Below, piece after piece: positions 27,363 through 36,700 of a stretch of 64,000 nt of DNA (positions are counted from its first letter, which is position 1; every line of letters starts with the position of its first letter). The DNA is from JARRQJ01 sp963761035 (GTDB taxonomy: Bacteria > Pseudomonadota > Gammaproteobacteria > DRLM01). The stretch is taken from the NCBI GenBank assembly GCA_963761035.1, contig CAVXFH010000002.1, forward strand, positions 62,001-126,000, given 5' to 3'. The notes under the pieces are model-generated. The model was not told where the DNA came from. It did not search any database and worked only from the letters and a program-made list of their open reading frames with translations. The position numbers and the translations under genes were made by a program.

Positions 27363-27383
27363 ATCCGAAATATATTTCCGGAT
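27363..27383. promoter_or_regulatory. Palindrome upstream of the TonB-dependent receptor
   Basis: A near-perfect palindrome with the perfect 12-base core GAAATATATTTC (27367-27378) flanked by ATCC and CGGAT. It is 33 bases upstream of the receptor start. The GAAAT...ATTTC ends recall gammaproteobacterial Zur boxes, but the site is shorter, so the regulator is only a guess. Confidence 0.4.
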
Positions 27384-27464
27384 AGTCCCGGCTCGGTTTA
27401 ATGACCAAAGCTGAACATCGCTACATCGGATGGCATAGCGATGAACGATTAATGACCGAAAGTA

Positions 27465-27743
27465 CTAGGCGAAGGTGACGAATGGTGGGGCGCGGGCATG
27501 ATAAGCACTGACGGTGCCTGCGACTATTTGCAGAGCAAGGAGTTGGAACTCGGTATTATGGATTGGCAACGGGAACGTAAGAAACACCGCGCCCACCATG
27601 GCGTGGCTGAGCGGGGTCGCATGTAAGCACGTGACACAGGTATCGCCGGATTTATGGGCGGCAAAGTCGTACTCATGTTCGAGTAGGGCGCTTTGCGCCA
27701 GTAACAACGCTATCGCCAAGAAGAGGCTGGAAAATCGGCTCAT
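27465..27743 (-). CDS. Small exported Cys/His protein, second paralogue
   Basis: 92 residues with an N-terminal hydrophobic helix (SLFLAIALLLAQSALLE) followed by EHEYDFAAH, C36-x2-C39, LHATPLSHAMVGAVF, and a C-terminal YHARAPPF. The N-terminal half is nearly the same as the protein at 22786-23076, and both end in HARAPP-x(4)-FA. Probably exported or membrane-tethered and metal-binding. It is the first gene upstream of the TonB-dependent receptor on the same strand. Confidence 0.75.
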   Translation of the reverse strand: MSRFSSLFLAIALLLAQSALLEHEYDFAAHKSGDTCVTCLHATPLSHAMVGAVFLTFPLPIHNTEFQLLALQIVAGTVSAYHARAPPFVTFA

Positions 27744-27804
27744 GATTCCTGTGACGAACTAATCCCGCGACCGTGAACAGAGCAAGAATAGAGAAGCAAC
27801 TTCG

Positions 27805-27822
27805 GATAAGCAAGCACTTATC
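27805..27822. promoter_or_regulatory. Inverted repeat GATAAG-n6-CTTATC
   Basis: A perfect six-base inverted repeat with a six-base spacer, in the ~107 bases between recJ and the second small Cys/His gene. It could be the operator of the metal island or a weak hairpin after recJ. No T-run follows on the recJ strand. Confidence 0.3.
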
Positions 27823-27850
27823 ACAATCATTTACATCTTCATGATCGATA

Positions 27851-29611
27851 CTAGATCATCTCAATATGCTCAACCAGCAGCTGGGCGCTGCGCTGTCCGC
27901 GGTATTCGTTGACATCCAACTTGTAGGCTATCCGTATACGAGCGGCATCAAGCGGCACTTCGCGCTCGCCGGCGTTGAAGGCGATGGCATCGACCGGTCT
28001 GTCATCGCCCGACGCCTTGATCACCATTTTGAGATGGCGCTCGCCGACGATGCGACGGTTCACGACCTCGAAAGTACCGTCGAATACCGGTTCGGGAAAG
28101 GCCTGGCCCCACGGCCCGGCACTGCGCAGCAACTCGGCCAGATCCAGACTCATCTCTTCGCGGGCGAGTTCGCCGTCGCTCAAGATCACGCCGCGCACAT
28201 CTTCCGGCGCCAGATATCGCCGCACTTCCTCATCGAAGGCCGCACTGAAGGCCGCGAGATTTTGCCCGGGCAGCGTCAAACCGGCCGCCATGGCATGGCC
28301 GCCGAACTTAGTGAGCAGGCCGGGATGATGCGCGGCAACGGCATCCAAGACATCGCGGATATGCACGCCGCTCACGGAACGGGCCGAACCCTTCAGCTCA
28401 TTGTCATTCGCCTGGGCGAAGGCGATCACCGGCCGATGCAGGCGATCCTTGATGCGGGAAGCAAGGATACCGATCACGCCTAGGTGCCAATGCGGCTGGA
28501 ACAGGCATACCCCCACCCCCAAGCCGGAATTTATGACCCCAGCGGGGGATTGGTCATCGTCTTCGCCGATCCGTAATGCCCCAATCGCCGCCAACGCCTC
28601 CTCCTGCATCCGGCTTTCAATGCCGCGGCGCTCATGATTCAATTGATCCAGGCGCGCCGCCATCATGCGCGCTTGCGCAATATCGTCGCTGAGCAAGCAC
28701 GCAATGCCCAACGTCATGTCTTCCAGACGCCCCGCCGCATTCAAACGCGGCGCTACCGCAAACCCCAGATCGGCCGCGACCAGTTGTTGCGAGTTGCGTC
28801 CCGCTACTTCAAGTAGGGCGCGTATCCCCGCGCAACAGCGGCCGGCGCGGATACGCGCCAAGCCTTGGCTCACCAGAATGCGATTATTGCGATCCAGCGC
28901 CACCACGTCGGCCACGGTACCCAATGCCACCAGATCCAATAATTGCGCGAGATTGGGTTCGGCGATACCGGTGCGGCTAAACCACTGTTGTTCGCGCAGC
29001 AGAACCCGCAACGCCATCAGCACATAAAAGATTACGCCGACGCCCGCCAGATTTTTACTGGGGAATACATCGCCGGGTTGATTGGGGTTGACGATGGCGT
29101 CGGCCGCCGGCAAGCGCTCGCCCGGAAGATGATGGTCGGTAACCATGACCTGAATCCCGCGTTCCCGCGCCGCGGCGACGCCGTCATTACTGGAGATGCC
29201 GTTATCCACGGTGATGATGAGATCGGGCCGCTGCTCCGCCGCCACGGCGACGATCTCCGGCGTCAGGCCATAACCGTATTCGAAACGATTGGGCACCACG
29301 AAGCGCACGTCCCGCGCACCGAGCAGATGCAGGCCGCGCACCGCTACGGCGCAACTGGTGGCGCCGTCGGCGTCGAAGTCGGCAACGATGAGGATGCGCT
29401 TCCGTCGTTGCAGTATATCGCTCAACAATGCCGCCGCATCATCGATGCCTTTCAAGCCGGCGTAGGGATACATGCCGTCGAGTGAATACTCCAATTCACG
29501 AGCATCGTGCAGTTGGCGCGATAAGTAAACACGACGAAGTATGGGATGAAGGCCGGCGGGCAACGTATCTCCGGTTTGGGTTATGGCACGTCTTACAATG
29601 ATTTTTTTCAT
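27851..29611 (-). CDS. recJ: Single-stranded-DNA-specific exonuclease RecJ
   Basis: 586 residues, near the usual ~577. RecJ degrades single-stranded DNA 5'-3' in recombination and mismatch repair. The DHH-family motifs are present: VADFDADGATSCAVAV, the DHH motif VTDHHLPGE with the preceding TVDNGI, and the DHHA1 region GGHAMAAGLTL. Next gene on the strand upstream is a phosphoglycerate-mutase-like gene, a usual neighbour of recJ in gammaproteobacteria. Confidence 0.96.
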   Translation of the reverse strand: MKKIIVRRAITQTGDTLPAGLHPILRRVYLSRQLHDARELEYSLDGMYPYAGLKGIDDAAALLSDILQRRKRILIVADFDADGATSCAVAVRGLHLLGARDVRFVVPNRFEYGYGLTPEIVAVAAEQRPDLIITVDNGISSNDGVAAARERGIQVMVTDHHLPGERLPAADAIVNPNQPGDVFPSKNLAGVGVIFYVLMALRVLLREQQWFSRTGIAEPNLAQLLDLVALGTVADVVALDRNNRILVSQGLARIRAGRCCAGIRALLEVAGRNSQQLVAADLGFAVAPRLNAAGRLEDMTLGIACLLSDDIAQARMMAARLDQLNHERRGIESRMQEEALAAIGALRIGEDDDQSPAGVINSGLGVGVCLFQPHWHLGVIGILASRIKDRLHRPVIAFAQANDNELKGSARSVSGVHIRDVLDAVAAHHPGLLTKFGGHAMAAGLTLPGQNLAAFSAAFDEEVRRYLAPEDVRGVILSDGELAREEMSLDLAELLRSAGPWGQAFPEPVFDGTFEVVNRRIVGERHLKMVIKASGDDRPVDAIAFNAGEREVPLDAARIRIAYKLDVNEYRGQRSAQLLVEHIEMI

Positions 29612-29627
29612 GGAGCTGTTCGTACCT

Positions 29628-30668
29628 TTATAGCCACGCCGCCAACGGCCGCCGCCTCACCCACCAGCGCCGCGCGTCCCGGGTGGTAATCCGAAATACC
29701 GTACCGTCCACCGGATAGATGCTAAGCGCGGCGAGCCGGCGTTGTTTGAGCGCGAAGAGCAGCGGCGATAACCAGTATTCATGGATGCTGTCCAGGAACG
29801 CCCGCCATGCCTCCACGTCTCCGAAGGCGATTTTTTCTTCCAATGCATTCATCACCAGCAAATGTTCGCCCGATATTCCATCCTCCAGCCATTCGGCGGC
29901 GCACTCCGGCAATGTAGCGCACGACACGCCCGTCAATGACGCCAGACTTCGAGTGAGGGCATCGTTGCCCCATACCCGCGACCAAACTGTCCGCGGCGCT
30001 TGCGGCAGACGGCCGCCGCCCCAAAACCACAGGCTGTTGATCAGCGGCAAACCTTGCGTTTCACGGAACCGATTGACAGCGCTGGCATGCAACAACATCT
30101 GCACTTCATTCAATACGCCGCGCCAGCGGCGCTCGTTTTGACCATGGGGCATATGAAGAAGAATGTCCCGGCCTATCACGGTGGACAATGGCGCGGTACG
30201 AATCCGGGGATCGCCTTCCAGACGCAAATACCAGCGCTTGGCGTTCGGCGCCGTCAAATGCCAACCTTCGTCGGCAAAGTGTTCGTTTAGTTCCGACGCC
30301 AGCTGTTCGCATTCATCTTGGCTAATATCTAAGGCCGTATTACCCAGCATCACGACGCGATCGCGATCGGCGCGCAGATGCACGGGATCGGCGCGCAGCC
30401 ACCATTGGTTGCCGGCATCCTGCGCGTCCCATTGGCGGGTTACCGCGGCAACGGGGATATCGCAGTCATCCGCCGCGCGTATCTTAAATGAAGAGAATAA
30501 GGTCTGTTCCAGTCCCCTGCCTTCCGCCGCGCCGCGCGAACCACGGCTCAACAGTGTCTCGAAGGCCGTCAATGACAAGTCCTGCCATGCCGCGGGCAGT
30601 CGTTTGACCGCCGTCGGCCCGAACAACCCGGGGATCACCAGACTCAGGTGAAGAACACCCTTCGCCAT
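29628..30668 (-). CDS. Phosphoglycerate mutase-like protein next to recJ
   Basis: 346 residues. It belongs to the group of proteins usually annotated as cofactor-independent phosphoglycerate mutase-like and found beside recJ in beta- and gammaproteobacteria (N-terminal LHLSLVIPGLFGP, central WWLRADPVHLRADRDRVVM, NRFRETQGLPLINSLWFWGGG). It lacks the standard metal motifs of true iPGM, so mutase activity is doubtful. Its start overlaps the tilS stop by one base. Confidence 0.75.
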   Translation of the reverse strand: MAKGVLHLSLVIPGLFGPTAVKRLPAAWQDLSLTAFETLLSRGSRGAAEGRGLEQTLFSSFKIRAADDCDIPVAAVTRQWDAQDAGNQWWLRADPVHLRADRDRVVMLGNTALDISQDECEQLASELNEHFADEGWHLTAPNAKRWYLRLEGDPRIRTAPLSTVIGRDILLHMPHGQNERRWRGVLNEVQMLLHASAVNRFRETQGLPLINSLWFWGGGRLPQAPRTVWSRVWGNDALTRSLASLTGVSCATLPECAAEWLEDGISGEHLLVMNALEEKIAFGDVEAWRAFLDSIHEYWLSPLLFALKQRRLAALSIYPVDGTVFRITTRDARRWWVRRRPLAAWL

Positions 30669-32029
30669 CAGCTATGATCCTCATCGGTATGGCGCAACTC
30701 AAAACGAATGCCCTCTTCACCATTGCCGGCCTGGCACGGCGCGCACACCCAATAGCCCGCCACCGCCGCCAGGCGGTCGCCGACGTAGATCAATGGGACG
30801 CGCTCCCGCTCCCAAGGCGGCATGCCGATTTCCTGCAACATTTTTTTTAATGGCCGAGTCGCCGCCTGCGGCGCGGGCCGGCATGCTTCGCCGCCCCGTC
30901 GAAAACGCACCGTCACGGGATAGCCGCGGCATAACGTTGCCTTGACACCTTCACCGCGCGCCGCGACGGCGACGACCGAGACATTATCGGAGAGATGCAG
31001 CGGTTGACCTATATCCCAAGGCAACACCCGATCAGTGTCCACGGGAGGTTCAGGGGACAAGGCATACAAACGGTCGCGGTAACGGCGCACCGTCACGCCC
31101 GGCCATTGCACGATGGGCGAACGATCCGGTGCGGCATGCAGTATCTGCTCCCGCAGATGGACAAGGCGCACGCTATCGGGCAAATTGAATCCCAACTGCT
31201 TCAGCCAATAGCGCAGTACGTTGCGTTGCCGTGCCTCAACAAGCATCCGCAGGGCGGCGATGCGCAGAGTGTTGTCTTCGTTCCGACACTGTGCCAAATC
31301 CTGCGCGGCCAAGCCGTCCAACAATTGCGCGGCCTCCGCTTGATGAACCGCACCGCGGGCAAGTACTCGCGCCGCCGCCGGCCAGCGTTCGCGCAACAGC
31401 GGCATGACGTCGTTGCGCAGATAGTTGCGGTCGAAGCCGCTGTCGGCGTTGCTGGGATCGTCGATCCACCGCAAGGACCGCTGACTCGCATAATGACGGA
31501 GGTCGTCCCGGGAAAATCCCAGCAGCGGTCGGGCGTGCTGCCCAGCGGCAAACACGCTCCGCTCCGCCATGCCCGCCAAGCCGTGTGGACCGCCGCCGCG
31601 CAACAGTTGCAGCAACAGGGTCTCGGCCTGATCGTCTTGATGATGGGCCGTGAGCAGGCAGTCGCCCGCCTGCATCAATGCGGCGATGGCGCGGTAGCGA
31701 GCTTGGCGCGCGGCCGCCTCGGGACTCTCTCCCCGCTCGCGCCGCGCATCGACGCGCAACATCATTAAGGGGAATTCCAGGTCGGCGCACACCGCCGCGC
31801 AATGCCGCGCCCATGCGGCGGACGACGCTTGCAAACCGTGATCCACATGCACGGCCTGAATCGCCGGCAAGCGGCCGGCTTTGCGCAACTGCGCGGCGGC
31901 GTGCAATAAGACATGGGAATCGCAGCCGCCGCTGTAGGCCAGCCAATAGCGCGTTAACGGCGGGAAACCCTGCAGTCGCTCGGCCAGGGCCTCGGTAGAA
32001 AAAGGCTGTTGTCGGCGACGAACATCCAC
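30668..32029 (-). CDS. tilS: tRNA(Ile)-lysidine synthetase
   Basis: 453 residues. It modifies C34 of tRNA-Ile(CAU) to lysidine with ATP, so that AUA is read as Ile. The PP-loop is WLAYSGGCDSHVLLHAA with SGGCDS at 33-38, then VDHGLQASSAAW and LTAHHQDDQAETLLLQLLRGGG, all family signatures. The C-terminal TilS domain is recognisable at RPAPQAATRPLKKMLQEIGMP (split by normal variation). Four bases after the accA stop on the same strand, a common gammaproteobacterial order. Confidence 0.95.
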   Translation of the reverse strand: MDVRRRQQPFSTEALAERLQGFPPLTRYWLAYSGGCDSHVLLHAAAQLRKAGRLPAIQAVHVDHGLQASSAAWARHCAAVCADLEFPLMMLRVDARRERGESPEAAARQARYRAIAALMQAGDCLLTAHHQDDQAETLLLQLLRGGGPHGLAGMAERSVFAAGQHARPLLGFSRDDLRHYASQRSLRWIDDPSNADSGFDRNYLRNDVMPLLRERWPAAARVLARGAVHQAEAAQLLDGLAAQDLAQCRNEDNTLRIAALRMLVEARQRNVLRYWLKQLGFNLPDSVRLVHLREQILHAAPDRSPIVQWPGVTVRRYRDRLYALSPEPPVDTDRVLPWDIGQPLHLSDNVSVVAVAARGEGVKATLCRGYPVTVRFRRGGEACRPAPQAATRPLKKMLQEIGMPPWERERVPLIYVGDRLAAVAGYWVCAPCQAGNGEEGIRFELRHTDEDHS

Positions 32030-32033
32030 CGCA

Positions 32034-32999
32034 TTACTGACTGCGGACGGTGAAATGCCCGAACTGCATGATGCGTTCGTAGCGCTTCTTCACCAAGGCA
32101 TCCGCGCCGAGACTGTTAACCTCTTCGAGGACGTCCAGCAAGGCAATCTTCAGACGCTGTGCCATATCGGCCACGTTGCGGTGGGCGCCGCCCAAAGGTT
32201 CTTTGATGACCACGTCCACCAGGTTCAGTTTCTTCAAGCGCGCCGAGGTGATGCCCATCGCCTCCGCCGCATCGGAGGCCTTGGCGGCGCTCTTCCACAG
32301 TATCGACGCGCAACCCTCCGGCGAGATTACCGAATAGGTACTGTATTGCAGCATCAAAATGCGATCGCCCACGCCGATGGCGAGCGCCCCGCCGGAACCG
32401 CCCTCGCCGATCACGGTGCAGACGATGGGTACCTTGAGGGATGACATCACGAGTAGATTGCGGGCGATGGCCTCGCTCTGGCCGCGCTCTTCGGCATCTA
32501 TGCCCGGGTAGGCGCCGGGCGTATCGATGAACGTCAGGATCGGCAGCTTGAAACGCTCCGCCGTCTGCATCAGGCGCAGCGCCTTGCGATACCCTTCCGG
32601 CCGCGGCATACCGAAATTGCGCCGCACCTTTTCCTTGGTATCGCGCCCCTTCTGCTGGCCGATCACCATCACCGGTCTGCCTTCCAAACGGGCCACGCCG
32701 CCGACAATGGCGGGATCGTCGCCAAAGGCACGGTCGCCGTGCAATTCTTCAAAGTGGGTGAAGACCCGCTCGATGTAATCCAGGGTATAAGGCCGCTCCG
32801 GGTGGCGCGCCAGCTGAGCGATCTGCCAGGAGCTTAGCTTGGAAAAAATAGCTTCGGTGAGAGTCTTGCTCTTGGTCTCCAGGCGCTTAATCTCCTCGGA
32901 GATATTAATCTCGTTGTCGTTGCTGACGAAGCGCAACTCTTCGATCTTGGCTTCCAGCTCGGCGATGGGTTGTTCGAATTCGAGAAAACTATGTTTCAT
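32034..32999 (-). CDS. accA: Acetyl-CoA carboxylase, carboxyltransferase subunit alpha
   Basis: 321 residues against 319 in E. coli. With AccD it transfers the carboxyl group from biotin to acetyl-CoA, the first step of fatty-acid synthesis, and so also supplies malonyl-CoA for the polyene locus further along. Typical features are MKHSFLEFEQPIAELEAKIEE at the start (21 residues, contiguous here only up to EAKIE), HPERPYTLDYIERVF, and the glycine-rich VIGEGGSGGALAIGVGD. Confidence 0.97.
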   Translation of the reverse strand: MKHSFLEFEQPIAELEAKIEELRFVSNDNEINISEEIKRLETKSKTLTEAIFSKLSSWQIAQLARHPERPYTLDYIERVFTHFEELHGDRAFGDDPAIVGGVARLEGRPVMVIGQQKGRDTKEKVRRNFGMPRPEGYRKALRLMQTAERFKLPILTFIDTPGAYPGIDAEERGQSEAIARNLLVMSSLKVPIVCTVIGEGGSGGALAIGVGDRILMLQYSTYSVISPEGCASILWKSAAKASDAAEAMGITSARLKKLNLVDVVIKEPLGGAHRNVADMAQRLKIALLDVLEEVNSLGADALVKKRYERIMQFGHFTVRSQ

Positions 33000-33032
33000 A
33001 TAATCTCACGCATTGGAAACAGCAATAACCTA

Positions 33033-33080
33033 AAGTTTCGAGTTTCATTCTTCAAGATTCTGACTTGCAAATCGAAACTT
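33033..33080. other. Nine-base inverted repeat between dnaE and accA
   Basis: AAGTTTCGA at 33033-33041 is the exact inverse of TCGAAACTT at 33072-33080, with a 30-base AT-rich loop; the right arm overlaps the dnaE stop. It could be a weak terminator after dnaE or a control site for accA. Spacing is long for either. Confidence 0.35.
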
Positions 33081-36000
33081 AATATACCACGCGCACCCGG
33101 TCCGGTCCCGCCAACTCCTTTAGGCGATGCAATAACGTTTCGCTGGGCCGTACCCGCCACTCTGAGCCTAAGAGCAGTTTGGCCTGGGCGCCGCCGCTTT
33201 GATACTCGAGACAGACTTGGCAACGCCCTTCCCGGAACGGTTCGAGCACCTGCGCCAAGGAACGGGGAAAATCGTCGCCGGCGTGTGCGGCATCGACACC
33301 GATCTCCACGCGCCGTGCATATTGTTCCCGGGCTTGATCGATATCGAATATCTGTTCCGCGCTCATCTTAAAACCGCCGGAATATTCATCAACGCTGACC
33401 GTACCCTCAACCACCAGCAATTTATCCTTTACAATTAAGGTGCGATATTTATTATAAGATTCTGAAAAAACAGCAATCTCAATACGGCCGCTGCGATCAT
33501 CCAGCGTGACGAAAGCGATGCGGTCGCCGCGCCGGCTGTTGCGCGCCCGCACCGCCACCACCAGGCCCGCCACGATCGCGGTCTGATCCCGCTCCGGTTT
33601 AAGATCGGCGATGCGCAACTTGATAAAATTGGCAAGCTCTTCGCGATATTGCTCGATGGGGTGGCCGGTGAGATAAAGTCCCAAGGTCTCCTTTTCACCG
33701 TCCAGGCGCTCGCGATCGCTCCACTCCGGCGCATCGACGAAGCGTTCGTTCGCGTGAACGTGACTCACCGGCGCGGTAAGCGCCAGGTTGCCGAACAGGT
33801 CGTTCTGTCCCACCTCGATATCGCGTCCGTGCTGCTCAGCCAATTGCAAGGCCGCATGCAACGATGCCATCAAGGTCGCGCGATTGGGTCCCTGTTGGTC
33901 CAAGGCGCCGGAACGAACCAAGGCCTCCATCGCCCGGCGATTCAACTTGCGCTGATCGACGCGCCGGCAAAAATCGAACAGGTCCTTGTACGGCCCCTGT
34001 CGATCGCGTTCGACCACTACACTGTCGGTGGCGGCGTTGCCCACGCCCTTGATGGCGCCGAGTCCGTAGCAAATGGTCTTATCATCCTCTACGGTGAAGG
34101 CGGTATGGCAACGATTGACATCGGGCGGCATGATCTTCAAACCGATATGGCGCGCCTCATCGATAAATGTCACCACTTTATCGGTGTGGTGCATGTCCGC
34201 CGACATCACCGCCGCCATGAAGGCCGCCGGGTAATGGGCCTTCAGCCATGCGGTCTGATACGATATCAGGGCATAGGCGGCCGAATGTGATTTATTGAAT
34301 CCATACCCTGCGAATTTTTCCATCAGGTCGAAAATAGGCGTGGCGCTCCGTTCAGCGACGCCGCGCGCGACGGCGCCCCCCACGAAGATCTCGCGCTGCT
34401 TGGCCATCTCCTCCGGTTTCTTCTTGCCCATGGCGCGGCGCAGCAGATCGGCGCCGCCGAGGGTGTATCCGGCCAATTCCCGCGCAATCTGCATCACCTG
34501 CTCTTGATACAGAATCACGCCGTAGGTGGGCTTGAGGATGGCTTCCAATGCCGGGTGCGGATATTCCACCTTGATGCGTTTATGCTTACGGTTGATGAAA
34601 TCATCCACCATCCCCGATTGCAGAGGACCGGGACGAAACAGCGCCACCAGCGCCACGATGTCCTCGAAGCAATCCGGTTGCAGCCGCTTGATAAGATCCT
34701 TCATGCCCTGGGATTCCAATTGGAATACCGCGGTGGTGGTGCAGCGTTTCAAAAGGGCAAAGGTCGGCTGATCGTCCAGGGGAATACGGGTGATATCGAG
34801 CAATGCTTCACCGCTCTCCCGTCGCTGGCGATTGATGAGCTTCACCGCCCAATCGATGATGGTCAGGGTGCGCAATCCGAGAAAGTCGAACTTCACCAGA
34901 CCGACCGCCTCCACGTCATCTTTATCGAATTGGGTCACGGTGCCGCCGCCGGCTTCGCAGAACAGCGGTGTGAAATCGGTAAGCGCGGACGGCGCGATCA
35001 CCACGCCGCCGGCGTGCTTCCCCGCGTTGCGCGCCAGTCCTTCAAGCTTGCGCGCCAAATCGATGAGATCGCGCACGTCATCTTCTTTCTCATAACGCTG
35101 GCGCAATTGCTCTTCTTGCTCAAGTGCCTTATCGAGAGTGATGCCCAGTTCGAAGGGGATAAGCTTGGCGATCTGGTCCACGAATCCGTAGGGATGGCCC
35201 AACACCCGGCCCACGTCGCGCACCACCGCCTTGGCCGCCATGGAACCGTAGGTGATGATCTGCGACACGCGCTCGCGGCCGTAGCGCTGTACCACATAGT
35301 CGATGACCCGGTCGCGGCCCTCCATGCAGAAGTCCACGTCGAAGTCGGGCATGGATACCCGCTCGGGATTTAGAAAGCGCTCAAACAACAGGTCATAACG
35401 TATTGGGTCGAGGTCAGTTATGTCCAGGGCATAGGCAACCAACGACCCTGCGCCGGAACCGCGCCCCGGCCCAACCGGGACGTCGTTATGCTTCGCCCAA
35501 TGGATAAAGTCGGCTACGATCAAAAAATAGCCCGGGAAACCCATATTGATGATGACGTCCAGCTCGCTTGCGAGGCGCGCGTCGTATTGCCGGCGCCTTT
35601 CCGCAAACTCCGGCGAGGACGCGTCAAACAATACCTGGAGACGCCGCTCCAGACCCTGGCGCGCTTGCCGGCGGAAATACTCGTCGGTAGTCAGTCCTTC
35701 GGGAATGGGAAATTCGGGCAATACCGCCTCGCCCAGCTTCAACTCCAGGTTGCAGCGCTTGGCGATCTCCACGGAATTTTCCAAGGCCTCGGGGATATCG
35801 GCAAATAACGCCGCCATCTCCGCGGGCGTGCGCAGATATTGCCAATCCGAAAAATAACGCGGCCGACGCGGGTCGCCCAAGGTGCGCCCGTCATGGATAC
35901 ACACCCGGGCCTCGTGGGCATCGAAATCTTCGCGCTTTAGAAAATGCACGTCATTGGTCGCCACCACGGCTACGCTCTCAGCCGCCGCCAGATCCACGGC

Positions 36001-36549
36001 GGCGTGCACATAGTCCTCATCCTGAGGCCGGCCGGTGCGCTGCAACTCTATATAGAAGCGGTCGGGGAACAATTGCATCCAATCCGCCAGCGCCGCTTCG
36101 GCGCCGGCGCGATTCCCCGCAAGCAGAGCCTGACCTACATCGCCGACCTTGCCGCCGGACAGAGCGATCAGCCCCGCGCTTGCCCCTTGCAACCATTCCT
36201 TGCGGATAGTGGCTATCCCCCGTTCCTGGCCTTCGATATAGCCGCGGGATATCAATCGGGTCAGATTCAGATACCCCTCGCGATTCTGGCACAGCAACAC
36301 GACGCGACTGGGTTGATGCGGGTCGACCGCGTTGCGCACCCACAAATCCACGCCGATAATCGGCTTCACCCCCGCCGCCGTAGCTGCCTTGTAAAATTTC
36401 ACTAACGCGAAAAGATTGCTTTGATCGGTAACCGCCACGGCCGGCATCCCCGCCGAAGCGCAGGCGCTCACCAGCGGCTTCACGCGCACAATACCGTTGG
36501 CCAACGAGTATTCGGTATGGACGCGGAGGTGGATGAACTCAGGGGTCAT
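33079..36549 (-). CDS. dnaE: DNA polymerase III subunit alpha
   Basis: 1156 residues, close to the 1160 of E. coli. The replicative polymerase. The PHP domain starts the protein (IHLRVHTEYSLANGIV), the polymerase core has the catalytic aspartates in MPDFDVDFC, and the tail has the helix-hairpin and OB-fold (GLVVAVRARNSRRGDRIAFVTLDD, split). Intact throughout. It lies upstream of accA on the same strand, the standard order. Confidence 0.97.
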   Translation of the reverse strand: MTPEFIHLRVHTEYSLANGIVRVKPLVSACASAGMPAVAVTDQSNLFALVKFYKAATAAGVKPIIGVDLWVRNAVDPHQPSRVVLLCQNREGYLNLTRLISRGYIEGQERGIATIRKEWLQGASAGLIALSGGKVGDVGQALLAGNRAGAEAALADWMQLFPDRFYIELQRTGRPQDEDYVHAAVDLAAAESVAVVATNDVHFLKREDFDAHEARVCIHDGRTLGDPRRPRYFSDWQYLRTPAEMAALFADIPEALENSVEIAKRCNLELKLGEAVLPEFPIPEGLTTDEYFRRQARQGLERRLQVLFDASSPEFAERRRQYDARLASELDVIINMGFPGYFLIVADFIHWAKHNDVPVGPGRGSGAGSLVAYALDITDLDPIRYDLLFERFLNPERVSMPDFDVDFCMEGRDRVIDYVVQRYGRERVSQIITYGSMAAKAVVRDVGRVLGHPYGFVDQIAKLIPFELGITLDKALEQEEQLRQRYEKEDDVRDLIDLARKLEGLARNAGKHAGGVVIAPSALTDFTPLFCEAGGGTVTQFDKDDVEAVGLVKFDFLGLRTLTIIDWAVKLINRQRRESGEALLDITRIPLDDQPTFALLKRCTTTAVFQLESQGMKDLIKRLQPDCFEDIVALVALFRPGPLQSGMVDDFINRKHKRIKVEYPHPALEAILKPTYGVILYQEQVMQIARELAGYTLGGADLLRRAMGKKKPEEMAKQREIFVGGAVARGVAERSATPIFDLMEKFAGYGFNKSHSAAYALISYQTAWLKAHYPAAFMAAVMSADMHHTDKVVTFIDEARHIGLKIMPPDVNRCHTAFTVEDDKTICYGLGAIKGVGNAATDSVVVERDRQGPYKDLFDFCRRVDQRKLNRRAMEALVRSGALDQQGPNRATLMASLHAALQLAEQHGRDIEVGQNDLFGNLALTAPVSHVHANERFVDAPEWSDRERLDGEKETLGLYLTGHPIEQYREELANFIKLRIADLKPERDQTAIVAGLVVAVRARNSRRGDRIAFVTLDDRSGRIEIAVFSESYNKYRTLIVKDKLLVVEGTVSVDEYSGGFKMSAEQIFDIDQAREQYARRVEIGVDAAHAGDDFPRSLAQVLEPFREGRCQVCLEYQSGGAQAKLLLGSEWRVRPSETLLHRLKELAGPDRVRVVY

Positions 36550-36700
36550 GACGGGTATTCTAGCAGCCGGTTGTACATTGGTGTTCGTTGCGGGACCAGA
36601 GAGAGATCAAGGTCTGTTTTCTAAGTGTTTTCGGTGAGAATGCAGGGCTGAATCAAAAGATAAGGAGTCAAACTTCGTCATTGCCCAGACGCATCGAATG

